NCBI RefSeq assembly: GCF_002224125.1 | Contig: NZ_NCSM01000007.1 | Coordinates: 3,839 to 67,838, forward strand | From: Streptomyces sp. NBS 14/10 | GTDB taxonomy: Bacteria; Actinomycetota; Actinomycetes; Streptomycetales; Streptomycetaceae | Reading direction: 5' to 3' | Length of the DNA stretch: 64,000 nt | Shown: positions 8,255 through 16,010 of the stretch, in pieces | Layout: the number at the start of each line of letters is the position of its first letter | How positions within the stretch are numbered: the stretch's first letter is position 1 | Program-made: the position numbers and the translations under genes | Notes under the pieces: model-generated | Told to the model about the DNA's origin: nothing | The model's database searches: none | Seen by the model: only the letters and a program-made list of their open reading frames with translations

Positions 8255-10414
8255 TCAGAACCCCGGCCGCCCCAGGGCCTGCAGCGCCTCCCGCCGCGCG
8301 CTGTCGTGGCGTTCCTGCCCGGAGCCGACGAGGGTCCTGGTGAGACCGCTGTCGGCGTCCTCGCCGTGTTCCTTGCTCCAGCCCACGACGAGGGCGTCCA
8401 CCTGCCGCTGCCCGACGTCGAACGTCTTCATGTTCTCCAGCGCCGCCACCTGACTGGCCTGGGCGACCTGGTCCTTGCCCCACTCGTACATGCCCACGTA
8501 GAGGATGGACTGGACCACGTTGCCGAGGACCGGCACGGCCGCAGGCGACGACGGAAGGAAGTTGAACGCGACTGCGGGGGCGGTGAAGGCGGCCGTACGG
8601 ACGTCCGAGGCCCACTGCACCGCCTTGTCCCTCTTGTCGAAGGCGATATCGGAGCTGACCCCGTCGTAGAAGCCGAAGGCGGAGGAGGCGGCGTTGATGG
8701 CGGCGGTGCGGTCGTTCGGATGCTTGAAGTCGGTGCCCGCCAGCGTCTGCGCCGCGTACTGCCGCTCGGCGACGTACATTCCGGCGTAGGCGGCGGGGTC
8801 CTCCGACACTCCGCGCATGATGCGGGACAGCTCCTCGGGGGACACGGCCATACGGACCGTCCCGTCGTCCTTCCACACCCCGTCGCCGTCCGCGTTGACC
8901 TTGTAGTTCTCGTTGGTGCGGGACAGGATCTCGTGGGTGTCGGGCGTGTAGTCCATGAGCATATGGCCCAGGCTCGACCGCAGGTTGGAGGGCATCTCGT
9001 CGCCCTTCCAGTCCTTGTTGAGGAGCTTGATGGTGTCGTGCATGACCCGCGCCTCGGCCTCGGTGTGCCCGCCCAGCGGATGCTCGGTGCCCGGCGCATG
9101 GCCGGTGGCGGCCGCCTCCAGCGCCGCGCCCAGGCCCAGGCGGTTCGCCGGATCGTCCCTGACGGCGGAGCCATAGCCGGTGGCGGTCTCCCACGAGGGC
9201 CAGTCGCGGTCCTGGAGCAGATACTTCAGGCGCTCGTTCTCTCCGTCCGCCCCCGGGTCGAGGTAGGACGTCGCGACGTCGGGCTGCTTGCCCATGATGC
9301 CGAGCACGGTGTCGAGCGGGTCGCCCGTGTAGTCGCCGTGGCCCGCGTTCAGCTGCTTCCACCGGCCGGTCCCGAAGTCGTCCTTCTGCTCCACGGCGAT
9401 GATGTCGTCGGCGACATCGGTCAGGAATTGCTTCCCGTAATTCTTGCCGTGCGTCATCAGATCGGCGAAGGACTGGTATCCGGTGAGCGGGTTCAGCTTC
9501 TCGGCGAAGTTCTCGTCGCCGACCTTGCGCAGGCCCTCGCGCCACTTCTTGTAGAAGGGGTCGGAAGGAGACTTGGTGGCCGTGGCGATCGATGTCGCCA
9601 CGCCTTCCTGGAGGGCGGTGAAGTCCTTCTTGCCATCACCCTTGCCGAGGCTGTGGAACTTGTTGTTCAGCTCGATGATTCCCTTGGGGCCCATGCCCGC
9701 CAGGAAGGTCTGGCTGAACGCCTTGTCGTGCTCGTTGTCCCGGAACAGCCGCTGGAATTCGGCCAGTTCCTTGCCGCTGAGCTTGTCGCCGGAGTTGAGC
9801 CTGGTCGCGAGCTCCTGGGCCTCCTTGGCCTCGACCTTCTCGATGTCGCCTTCCGCGGCGCCATTGAACCCGTTGACGGCGCCGTCGAGGGGGTTGGGGT
9901 CCCGCACCGCCGCCTTCAGCGCGAGCTTCACGCCCTGGTCGGCGTCATCGACCGCCTTGACCGCCGCCGCGATGTGTTCGGTCCACGACTGCTCGGTCCG
10001 GTGCAGGTCCGGATCGTGCCGCGCGGCGTTGGCGTCCGCCTCGCTCGCCTTCGAGAAGTCGTAACTCGCGATTCCGGCGTCCGAGACCTTCATTCCGGCC
10101 TTCACCGCGTCCGCCACCGCGGACTTCACCTTCCCGCGCAATTCCACGAACTGCTGGTGGGCGTCGGTCAGCAGCGAGGCAATGGCCTTCGCCTCCTTCT
10201 GAGCGGCGGTGAATTGCCCGTCCGTGACCTCCATCGTGTCCGTGGCGACGAAATTCGCCTGGCCGCGCCAGCTTCCGTCAGTGCCTACCGATTTGACATC
10301 CCTCCGGTAGACCCTCTGAGCGTCCGAGAACTGCTTCGCGGCCTCCTTCCATTGCCCCGCGGCGGTCTCCAGGTACGACAGATCAGCTGTCATGACCTGG
10401 TGATACGTGAGCAC
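8255..10414 (-). CDS. Large WXG100-like protein (possible DUF6571 family)
   Basis: A 719-aa protein of unknown function. Its first ~100 residues are helical, with a WxG-like turn (GSWRGQA) and long amphipathic helices, as in ESX/WXG100 or LXG-type substrates. The middle (FLAGMGPKGIIELNN) and the length fit a Streptomyces family I recall as DUF6571. A hydrophobic segment near the C-terminus (APAVAFNFLPSSPAAVPVLG) may touch membrane. No toxin catalytic motif is visible. The GTG at 10414 is chosen because GGGGGA lies 5 bp upstream; the in-frame ATG at 10426 has that purine run inside its own coding sequence. The Pro-rich membrane protein upstream on the same strand may be its partner. Confidence 0.75.
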   Translation of the reverse strand: MLTYHQVMTADLSYLETAAGQWKEAAKQFSDAQRVYRRDVKSVGTDGSWRGQANFVATDTMEVTDGQFTAAQKEAKAIASLLTDAHQQFVELRGKVKSAVADAVKAGMKVSDAGIASYDFSKASEADANAARHDPDLHRTEQSWTEHIAAAVKAVDDADQGVKLALKAAVRDPNPLDGAVNGFNGAAEGDIEKVEAKEAQELATRLNSGDKLSGKELAEFQRLFRDNEHDKAFSQTFLAGMGPKGIIELNNKFHSLGKGDGKKDFTALQEGVATSIATATKSPSDPFYKKWREGLRKVGDENFAEKLNPLTGYQSFADLMTHGKNYGKQFLTDVADDIIAVEQKDDFGTGRWKQLNAGHGDYTGDPLDTVLGIMGKQPDVATSYLDPGADGENERLKYLLQDRDWPSWETATGYGSAVRDDPANRLGLGAALEAAATGHAPGTEHPLGGHTEAEARVMHDTIKLLNKDWKGDEMPSNLRSSLGHMLMDYTPDTHEILSRTNENYKVNADGDGVWKDDGTVRMAVSPEELSRIMRGVSEDPAAYAGMYVAERQYAAQTLAGTDFKHPNDRTAAINAASSAFGFYDGVSSDIAFDKRDKAVQWASDVRTAAFTAPAVAFNFLPSSPAAVPVLGNVVQSILYVGMYEWGKDQVAQASQVAALENMKTFDVGQRQVDALVVGWSKEHGEDADSGLTRTLVGSGQERHDSARREALQALGRPGF

Positions 10415-10596
10415 GGTTTCCCCCATGGCTGAGCGGCAGCGGTACGTAGGTCGACCGCGACAGTACCTCTGGCCTGGAGGAACGGGCCGATTTCTCGGCC
10501 CAGTTCATAATGTCGAAAGAAACCTGTCATAAGGAACAGGAAAACGGGTAGCAGCCGCCACGGTATCTTTGTGACCCGGCTCACCCATGACCTACC
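10415..10596 (-). promoter_or_regulatory. Probable promoter region of the WXG100-like gene
   Basis: A 182-bp gene-free gap separates two genes on the same strand. It is more AT-rich than its surroundings, especially 10505-10545, which is consistent with a separate promoter for the downstream gene. No terminator hairpin or operator is evident. Confidence 0.3.
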
Positions 10597-11478
10597 TCAC
10601 GAAGATTTCGGGACCTCCACCCGTACCTCCTTGCGGAGATCAGCGGCAATCTTGGCGGACTCGTCGAGCGTCAGGCTCTTCGTCCCCTCGCGCGGCACCA
10701 CGGTCGCCACCGTGTCGTAGTCGGCCCAGGTGCAGACCGTCAGCGTGCCGGGCTCATCCGGGCTCGGCTCCTCCTTCGCCTTGAGCATCTGACACTTCAT
10801 GACGCCGTTCTCAAATCCCTCGGGCGACTTGCGCTCCGGGGTGCCCACCACCAAGGCGTCACTGTCGCTGCCGCCCGCCTCGGTCTTCTTCTTCAGAGTG
10901 CTGAAGTACGTGTCGACCGACTTCTCCGGATCCTTCACCTCCCCGTAGGCGCCGAACAGCTCAAGCTTCTTCGTATCACCGGCGGCAGCCCACTCCATGT
11001 TCACCCCCGTACCGGTCGTGAGAGCAAACGTCTGCGCCTTCTCGCCGGTCAGCGGCTCGCTGTCGGAGTCCTCTCTCGTGTACGCGCCGAGGACGGTCTG
11101 GGGCGCGGTGAGCCTGTACTGCTTGCCGTCGTCGGTCAGCTTCCCGCCGTCGTCACCGCCGCCCATCAGCACGACGCCCCCGACGATCGCCCCGACCACG
11201 ACCACGGCGCCGATCACCAGGCCCATCGTCTTGCCCTTGGCACCGCCGCCCTGCGGGGGCTGCGGCTGCTGGGGGTAGCCGTAGCCGTAGCCGGGCTGCG
11301 CCTGCGGCTGCTGGTAGCCGTACCCGGGCTGCGGCGGCTGTTGCGGCGGCGGGGCGTACGGGCCGCCGCCCTGCGCGTACGGATTCGGACCGCCCTGCGG
11401 CGGCTGGCCGGGCGGCGGACCCGGGGGCTGTCCCGGAGGCGGGCCGTACGGTCCAGGTGGCGGCTGGTTGTGGCTCAT
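10597..11478 (-). CDS. Membrane-anchored protein with Pro/Gly/Tyr-rich N-terminus
   Basis: A 293-aa protein. Residues 1-80 are a low-complexity Pro/Gly/Gln/Tyr tail (PPPGPYGPPPGQPPG-type repeats). A single membrane segment follows at about 87-107 (MGLVIGAVVVVGAIVGGVVL), and then an extracytoplasmic domain of ~185 residues with two Cys (MKCQ and TVCTW) that could form a disulfide. This layout is common among Streptomyces membrane proteins of unknown role. The start at 11478 has GGAGAGG upstream and removes an unsupported N-terminal extension to 11559. It lies upstream of the WXG100-like gene on the same strand. Confidence 0.8.
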   Translation of the reverse strand: MSHNQPPPGPYGPPPGQPPGPPPGQPPQGGPNPYAQGGGPYAPPPQQPPQPGYGYQQPQAQPGYGYGYPQQPQPPQGGGAKGKTMGLVIGAVVVVGAIVGGVVLMGGGDDGGKLTDDGKQYRLTAPQTVLGAYTREDSDSEPLTGEKAQTFALTTGTGVNMEWAAAGDTKKLELFGAYGEVKDPEKSVDTYFSTLKKKTEAGGSDSDALVVGTPERKSPEGFENGVMKCQMLKAKEEPSPDEPGTLTVCTWADYDTVATVVPREGTKSLTLDESAKIAADLRKEVRVEVPKSS

Positions 11479-11615
11479 AGGCTGCGGCCTCTCCCCCGAA
11501 GGTGTTTTCTGAACAGGCGTTACACAGCAGGACGTTATAAGGCGCGAGCCGGGTTCCACATACGGGCGCCACCGGACTTGACCTTCACACCCATGTCAGA
11601 CTTTAGCGTTGCCCC

Positions 11616-11933
11616 ATGACGACGACCACGCAGACGCCCCTCTCCCTCTACGGCTTCCTGCGCCCCAAGCCCGACCGCGCCGACGAGGTCAGACAGCTCC
11701 TGTCCGCCCTCGTGGAACCCACCCGCCAGGAAAAGGGCAACCTCCAGTACCACCTCCACGAGCACGAGGACGGCCGCCTCTTCCTGTACGAGGTCTGGCG
11801 CACCCAGGAAGACCTCGACCGCCACAACGCCCGCCCGCCGCTGCGCGACTTCCTGACCAATCTGCTGGACTACCTCGAAGAACTCCCCGAGGGCTACTTC
11901 AACACCATGATCAGCGACTACCCGCAACCATAA
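11616..11933 (+). CDS. Antibiotic biosynthesis monooxygenase (ABM) domain protein
   Basis: A 105-aa single-domain protein of the ferredoxin-like ABM fold (putative quinol monooxygenase, YgiN type). It shows the family pattern: YGFLRPKPDRADEVRQLLSA, then NLQYHLHEHEDGRLFLYEVW, then the helix LDRHNARPPLRDFL. Members oxidise aromatic or quinone substrates without a cofactor. It is divergent from the Pro-rich membrane protein gene and is followed by an unrelated membrane protein. The substrate is unknown. Confidence 0.88.
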   Translation: MTTTTQTPLSLYGFLRPKPDRADEVRQLLSALVEPTRQEKGNLQYHLHEHEDGRLFLYEVWRTQEDLDRHNARPPLRDFLTNLLDYLEELPEGYFNTMISDYPQP

Positions 11934-11959
11934 GGACAGCGGGCGCGTCCGCTCTGGCG

Positions 11960-12652
11960 ATGAACAAAACGAAACGCCCCGCCGGAGTGGTTCCCTGGGC
12001 CGTGGCGGCGGGCACGCTCGCCTGGGGTCTGGCGGGGAACTGGCGCGCCGAACATATGCGCAACTACCCGTGGAACGTCTGGACACCGATCGGCTACGGC
12101 GCGGCCAAGGGGGTCGTACTGGGGCTCCTGGCGGGCTGGTGCGCGGTCTGGTTCCTACGGCTCGGGAGATCGCAGCCCGGTGGCAGCCGGGTCCGTACGG
12201 CAAGCCTCGCCTTCACCGGCGGCCTGCTGGCCGGCATCACCCCCGGCACGATCCGCGACTTCACGGGCCCGCCCCAGCCCCGCACCCTCTACTACTTCGA
12301 CGAGCCGAGGCCCGACGCCGAGTGGTACTGGCAGCCCCTGCTCTCCGAATGGCTGACCTACACCGTCCTCCCCGCCCTCGGCTGCGCCCTCGCCCTGACG
12401 GCCGCCGCCCTGCTCACCGCCCGCCCCTCCCGCCGCGACACCGTCGGCTGGGCGGTCCTGGCCGTGGTCGGGGTGGGTCTCCTGCTGCTCCCCCACTACG
12501 CGACCGCCGGACTGCCCCAGGCGGAGGGTAATGGCCAGCACGTCAACGAATCCGCCACCGCGGCGATGACCGTCTGGGGTACGGGTCTGGCGGTGCTGGT
12601 CGGCTCCGTGGTACTGCGGAGGAAAATGAGGCGAGCGACCAGCACCGTGTGA
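11960..12652 (+). CDS. Uncharacterised integral membrane protein
   Basis: A 230-aa protein with about five to six membrane segments (WAVAAGTLAWGLAG, GVVLGLLAGWCAVWFL, LAFTGGLLAGITPG, YTVLPALGCALALTAAALLT, WAVLAVVGVGLLLLP, GTGLAVLVGSVVL). A loop of ~40 residues between the third and fourth carries YYFDEPRPDAEWYW. No catalytic or transport motif is recognised. It starts at the ATG 11960, 27 bp after the ABM gene. It is followed closely by the VOC gene. Confidence 0.75.
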   Translation: MNKTKRPAGVVPWAVAAGTLAWGLAGNWRAEHMRNYPWNVWTPIGYGAAKGVVLGLLAGWCAVWFLRLGRSQPGGSRVRTASLAFTGGLLAGITPGTIRDFTGPPQPRTLYYFDEPRPDAEWYWQPLLSEWLTYTVLPALGCALALTAAALLTARPSRRDTVGWAVLAVVGVGLLLLPHYATAGLPQAEGNGQHVNESATAAMTVWGTGLAVLVGSVVLRRKMRRATSTV

Positions 12653-12681
12653 AGTCGCCTGTCAGAACAGGGGAGCTGTCA

Positions 12682-13029
12682 ATGACCATCCGCCGCGTCA
12701 TGCCCATCGTCCACTCCGAGGACATGGAGCAGAACCGGGACTTCTACGGCCGGCTGGGCTTCGAGGAGGTCATGAACCTCGGCTGGATCATGACCCTCGC
12801 CTCCCCCACCACCCCTGCGGCCCAGGTCAGTTTTATGACGAGCGACAAGACCGCACCGGTCTCGCCCGACATGAGCGTCGAGGTGGACGACGTGGACGCG
12901 GCGTACGCGGCGATGCGCGAGGCCGGCGCGGAGATCGTCCACCCCCTCCAGGACGAGGAGTGGGGCGTCCGCCGCTTCTTCGTCCGCGACCCCAACGGCC
13001 GCGTGGTCAACGTTCTGGGTCACCGCTGA
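12682..13029 (+). CDS. VOC (glyoxalase/bleomycin-resistance fold) protein
   Basis: A 115-aa single VOC domain with the pattern MPIVHSEDMEQNRDFYGRLG, a central strand pair, and the C-terminal FVRDPNGRVVNVLGH. Potential metal ligands are the His near the start (VHSED) and acidic residues, but the usual terminal Glu is not clear, so it may be a binding protein rather than an enzyme. The ATG at 12682 is preferred over 12649 because GGGAG (12671-12675) lies 6 bp upstream. It may be co-transcribed with the membrane protein before it. Confidence 0.88.
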   Translation: MTIRRVMPIVHSEDMEQNRDFYGRLGFEEVMNLGWIMTLASPTTPAAQVSFMTSDKTAPVSPDMSVEVDDVDAAYAAMREAGAEIVHPLQDEEWGVRRFFVRDPNGRVVNVLGHR

Positions 13030-13051
13030 CGCCCCGGCGCGCCGCGCGCGC

Positions 13052-14449
13052 TCAGTCGGTGATGTACCAGTTGTCCTTCAGGTACTCCAGGGTGCTGGTC
13101 CCGATCTCGTTTTCGGAGAAGGTGACGGAGGCCTTCACCGCCGCGGCCGGGATGTCGAACTTGTCGGGGCTTCGTACGACGACCTTCTGCGGGTCGACCG
13201 TCGCGGTCTGCAGAGCCTTCTTCTGCGTGGGCGAGATCATCTGGAACGTGATGAGGAACGTGGATGTGCACGGCCCGAATCCCTGGTCCTCCGCCTTCTT
13301 CGCCGCGGGCCCGCCCACGTCGCAGACCGTCTTGATGTCCTCCCGGCCGACGGCGTGCAGATACTCCTCGTACCGCCGGATCGCCCCTTCCTTCGTCCTG
13401 GGCACGGCCTGGTCCGTGGGCTGGCCGGTGGGCTGATTCGTGGGCTGGTCGCTGGGCTGGTCCTTGGGCGGATCCGTCGGTGGCTTGTCACCGGACCCAC
13501 AGCTGTTGTTGGTGAAGATGCCCGACAGCAGACGCCCCGGCTGCGGGCCGTTGGGCCCGTTGAAACCGCTCACATGTTGCTGCGACCCCCACCACCCGGC
13601 GTACCCCCACCACGGCTCGCCGTTGACGGGACGGGCGTGCTTCCAGGTGCGCCACTCGGCGCCGCCCTTCGAGGGCCGGTCGAGCGTGCCGTTCACCCAC
13701 TGGTTCTTGTCGGTCGGATAGGAGCCGTGTGAACCACGCGCCGAGTACACCGTCGGATGCCCGTCCTGCGGATCCAGTTCCATTTCCGACCACTTCACGC
13801 TGCACGTGTCCTTGCCGTGCTTCGCGAAAGTCACCGCCTCCGGCTTGCCGTCGCGCACCTGGACCGCGACGCGCTCCCAGTCGCCCTCATGCCGGTTGCC
13901 CGGGATCAGGTTGTTGTAGGCGTAGAAGAACCAGTAGACGTACGCCCCGCGCTTCGGGTCGGTCTTGTGTTTGTGGTACTCCCAGTAGACCGGCGCGTCA
14001 GTGTTCTCGCCCGTCCGCACATCCTTCGGCGGGTCGAGGTAGAAACCGCCCTTGTCCTCCGTCGATTTGTGCCACTTGTCGCCGTGTCCGGGGCAGGACA
14101 CCGGCTTGGACGAGGACTTCCCCGGCTGCACGTCCGCGTGCTGGTAGGGATTGTCCTTGCTCCCCAGCCGCCGCGGGTCGGGCGGATCGGCCACCGGTCC
14201 CTCGTCACGGCAGAAGCCGTCGTGGTCGAAGCGCAGCGCGGACCGTCCGATGAACCGCGTCGCGTCCATCGGCTTCAGCGTCTCCCCCTTGGCCAGCCGC
14301 ACCAACGGCGCGAACCGCGCGGCCTCGGCCGCGGACCCCTTCGAGGGCTCCGCCCCCGTCCACTCCTTCTCCTTTTCCGGCCCGCACGCCACCAGCGCCA
14401 CCGAAAGCGACACCGCCACGCCCACCATCGCCCGCATCCGACCCCGCAC
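13052..14449 (-). CDS. Secreted lipoprotein with Vps62-like domain
   Basis: A ~465-aa exported lipoprotein. The N-terminus has a hydrophobic signal with lipobox LVAC (VAVSLSVALVACGPE). Residues ~60-300 match the Vps62/DUF946-type domain: VYWFFYAYNNLIPGNRHEGDWERV, then VYSARGSHGSYPT, a pattern found in secreted fungal and bacterial proteins of unknown biochemical role. A Thr/Pro/Gln-rich linker (DPPKDQPSDQPTNQPTGQP) follows, then a ~110-residue C-terminal domain with Cys pairs. The start is ambiguous: GTG 14449 gives a normal 21-residue signal, ATG 14437 a short one, and ATG 14488 a poor one. Confidence 0.8.
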   Translation of the reverse strand: MRGRMRAMVGVAVSLSVALVACGPEKEKEWTGAEPSKGSAAEAARFAPLVRLAKGETLKPMDATRFIGRSALRFDHDGFCRDEGPVADPPDPRRLGSKDNPYQHADVQPGKSSSKPVSCPGHGDKWHKSTEDKGGFYLDPPKDVRTGENTDAPVYWEYHKHKTDPKRGAYVYWFFYAYNNLIPGNRHEGDWERVAVQVRDGKPEAVTFAKHGKDTCSVKWSEMELDPQDGHPTVYSARGSHGSYPTDKNQWVNGTLDRPSKGGAEWRTWKHARPVNGEPWWGYAGWWGSQQHVSGFNGPNGPQPGRLLSGIFTNNSCGSGDKPPTDPPKDQPSDQPTNQPTGQPTDQAVPRTKEGAIRRYEEYLHAVGREDIKTVCDVGGPAAKKAEDQGFGPCTSTFLITFQMISPTQKKALQTATVDPQKVVVRSPDKFDIPAAAVKASVTFSENEIGTSTLEYLKDNWYITD

Positions 14450-14533
14450 CGGCTCCCCCTTCGTTTGCCCGCCACCAGCCAGTAGCACGTCAGGAGGACA
14501 TCACGCGGAATCCGGCAGAACGGTTCCCCCCGC

Positions 14534-14819
14534 CCCCTCTTAGAAAAACGTTGAGCCCCAACCGGAAGCCCGCCAACCGGTGACGCCCCCTTGGGCCGGA
14601 CGGCGACGACGCCTCCGCGCCCCCTCTCCTCCCCGCTGCCGGCCGCTTTGCGCCGAAGGCGCGAGACGATGCCCGCACGCGGCGTCCGGACCACGCCGTC
14701 CAGCGGTCGGTGGCCCGTTCGTCGCGCTCGTGCGCCTCCGGTCCAGCGCACCGTTGGGCTGATCGGTCGGCCACCGCGCGGCAGCAGTCGCAGCGGAGCC
14801 TGCTTTGAGCTCAGCCGTG
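14534..14819. repeat. Copy of an intergenic repeat family (also at 43.9-44.8 kb)
   Basis: This gene-free stretch matches both arms of the large inverted repeat at 43.9-44.8 kb. Shared blocks are CTCTTAGAAAAACGTT-like sequence near 14537, GCGTCCGGACCA near 14683, CAGCGCACCG near 14746 and CCACCGCGCGGCAGCAG near 14769. It ends against the stop codon of the ATP-binding-protein gene at 14820. Translations through it are artefacts of GC-rich sequence. Confidence 0.75.
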
Positions 14820-15248
14820 CTACTCCGCAGGCTTCGGCGGCGCGAGGGCGAACCACACCGCCTTACCTGTGACGCCCGCGTCCTTGTCGGTGTAGTCGAC
14901 CACGCCCCAGTCGTCCGAACACGACTCGACGAGCGCCAGCCCCCGGCCGCCCTCGTCGTCGGCCTCGGCCCGCACGGGCTGGGGCAGGGCCGCGGCCGAG
15001 TCCCATACGGTGACGCGGAAGTCCGGGGGCTTCGGCTGCCAGTCCATGCTGACGTAGGAGTCGGTGGTGGTGTTGCGCAGAGCGTTCGTCGTCAGCTCGG
15101 AGACGAGGAGTTCGGCGGTGTCGACGAGGCAGTCGAGGCGCGCACCACAACCCCCACCGCCCTCCGCGCACTCCTCCGCACCATAAAAACCGGCACCCTG
15201 GACCGTCCGGGCCGCTGATAACCCCCCGCTCACCGCACAGCGGTACAT
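14820..15248 (-). pseudogene. GHKL ATP-binding protein (anti-sigma-kinase type), N-terminus apparently frameshifted
   Basis: From about 15130 downward the frame encodes a typical small Streptomyces ATP-binding protein: DTAELLVSELTTNALRN (N-box), VTVWDSAAALP, and the G2 box GGRGLALVESCSDDWG. Upstream of that the same frame gives an untypical Cys/Gly-rich stretch. The expected Arg-rich helix (VRRSARRAVG) appears in another frame of the same strand. The switch would be at the C5/G5 run near 15145-15155. An in-frame ATG at 15248 could still give a 142-aa protein, so a functional gene with an odd N-terminus is possible. The repeat family begins directly after the stop codon. Confidence 0.6.
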
Positions 15249-15305
15249 TCGTCGGATTCGGTCACGTCCCCCACCCCCGGGGCCCGAAGACGCCTTGGAG
15301 CCGCC

Positions 15306-15965
15306 GTGCGCGTTGTCCTCGCCGAAGACCTCTTCCTCCTGCGGGACGGTCTGGTCCGGATGCTGGAGGCATACGACTTCGAGATCGCGGCGGCCGTGGA
15401 CACCGGGCCCGATCTGACCCGCGCGCTCGCCGAGCTGAAGCCGGACGTGGCCGTCGTGGACGTACGGCTGCCGCCGTCGTTCACCGACGAAGGGCTGCAG
15501 TGCGCGCTGGCGGCGCGGCGGGCGCGGCCGGGGTTGCCGGTGTTGGTGTTGTCGCAGCATGTGGAGCAGCTGTACGCGCGGGAGCTGCTGGCCGACGGGA
15601 GCGGTGGAGTCGGCTACCTGCTCAAGGACCGGGTGTTCGACGCCGACCAGTTCATCGACGCGGTGCGACGGGTCGCGGCGGGGGGAACAGCTATGGATCC
15701 GCAGGTGATCTCGCAGCTGCTGACCCGGCGGTCGCAGGACAAGCCGATGGGGAACCTCACGCCGCGCGAGCGGGAGGTGATGGAGCTGATGGCGCAGGGG
15801 CGGTCCAACGCCGCCATCGCCGCGCAGCTGTTCGTCACCGAGCGGGCGGTCGCCAAGCACACCTCGAACATCTTCGGGAAGCTCGGCCTGCCGCCGTCCG
15901 ACGACGACAACCGCCGGGTGCTGGCCGTGCTGGCCTATCTCGACCGGGGGCATGCCCAAAGCTGA
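15306..15965 (+). CDS. NarL/LuxR-type response regulator without adjacent kinase
   Basis: A 219-aa regulator. The receiver domain has the acidic pocket (VVLAED), the phosphoacceptor Asp in PDVAVVDVRLPP and the conserved Lys in GYLLKDR. A LuxR helix-turn-helix follows: LTPREREVMELMAQGRSNAA and TERAVAKHTSNIFGKLGL. The GTG start at 15306 directly precedes RVVLAEDLF. No histidine kinase is adjacent. Its subfamily (DEGL after the phosphorylation loop, VLSQHVE, GGVGYLLKDRV) is the one usually paired with kinases like that at 2453. The gene is divergent from the damaged ATP-binding protein. Confidence 0.93.
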   Translation: MRVVLAEDLFLLRDGLVRMLEAYDFEIAAAVDTGPDLTRALAELKPDVAVVDVRLPPSFTDEGLQCALAARRARPGLPVLVLSQHVEQLYARELLADGSGGVGYLLKDRVFDADQFIDAVRRVAAGGTAMDPQVISQLLTRRSQDKPMGNLTPREREVMELMAQGRSNAAIAAQLFVTERAVAKHTSNIFGKLGLPPSDDDNRRVLAVLAYLDRGHAQS

Positions 15966-16010
15966 GCCCTGTCCATACCCCACCCACCCCACACGGCACA
16001 ATCCTCCGTC

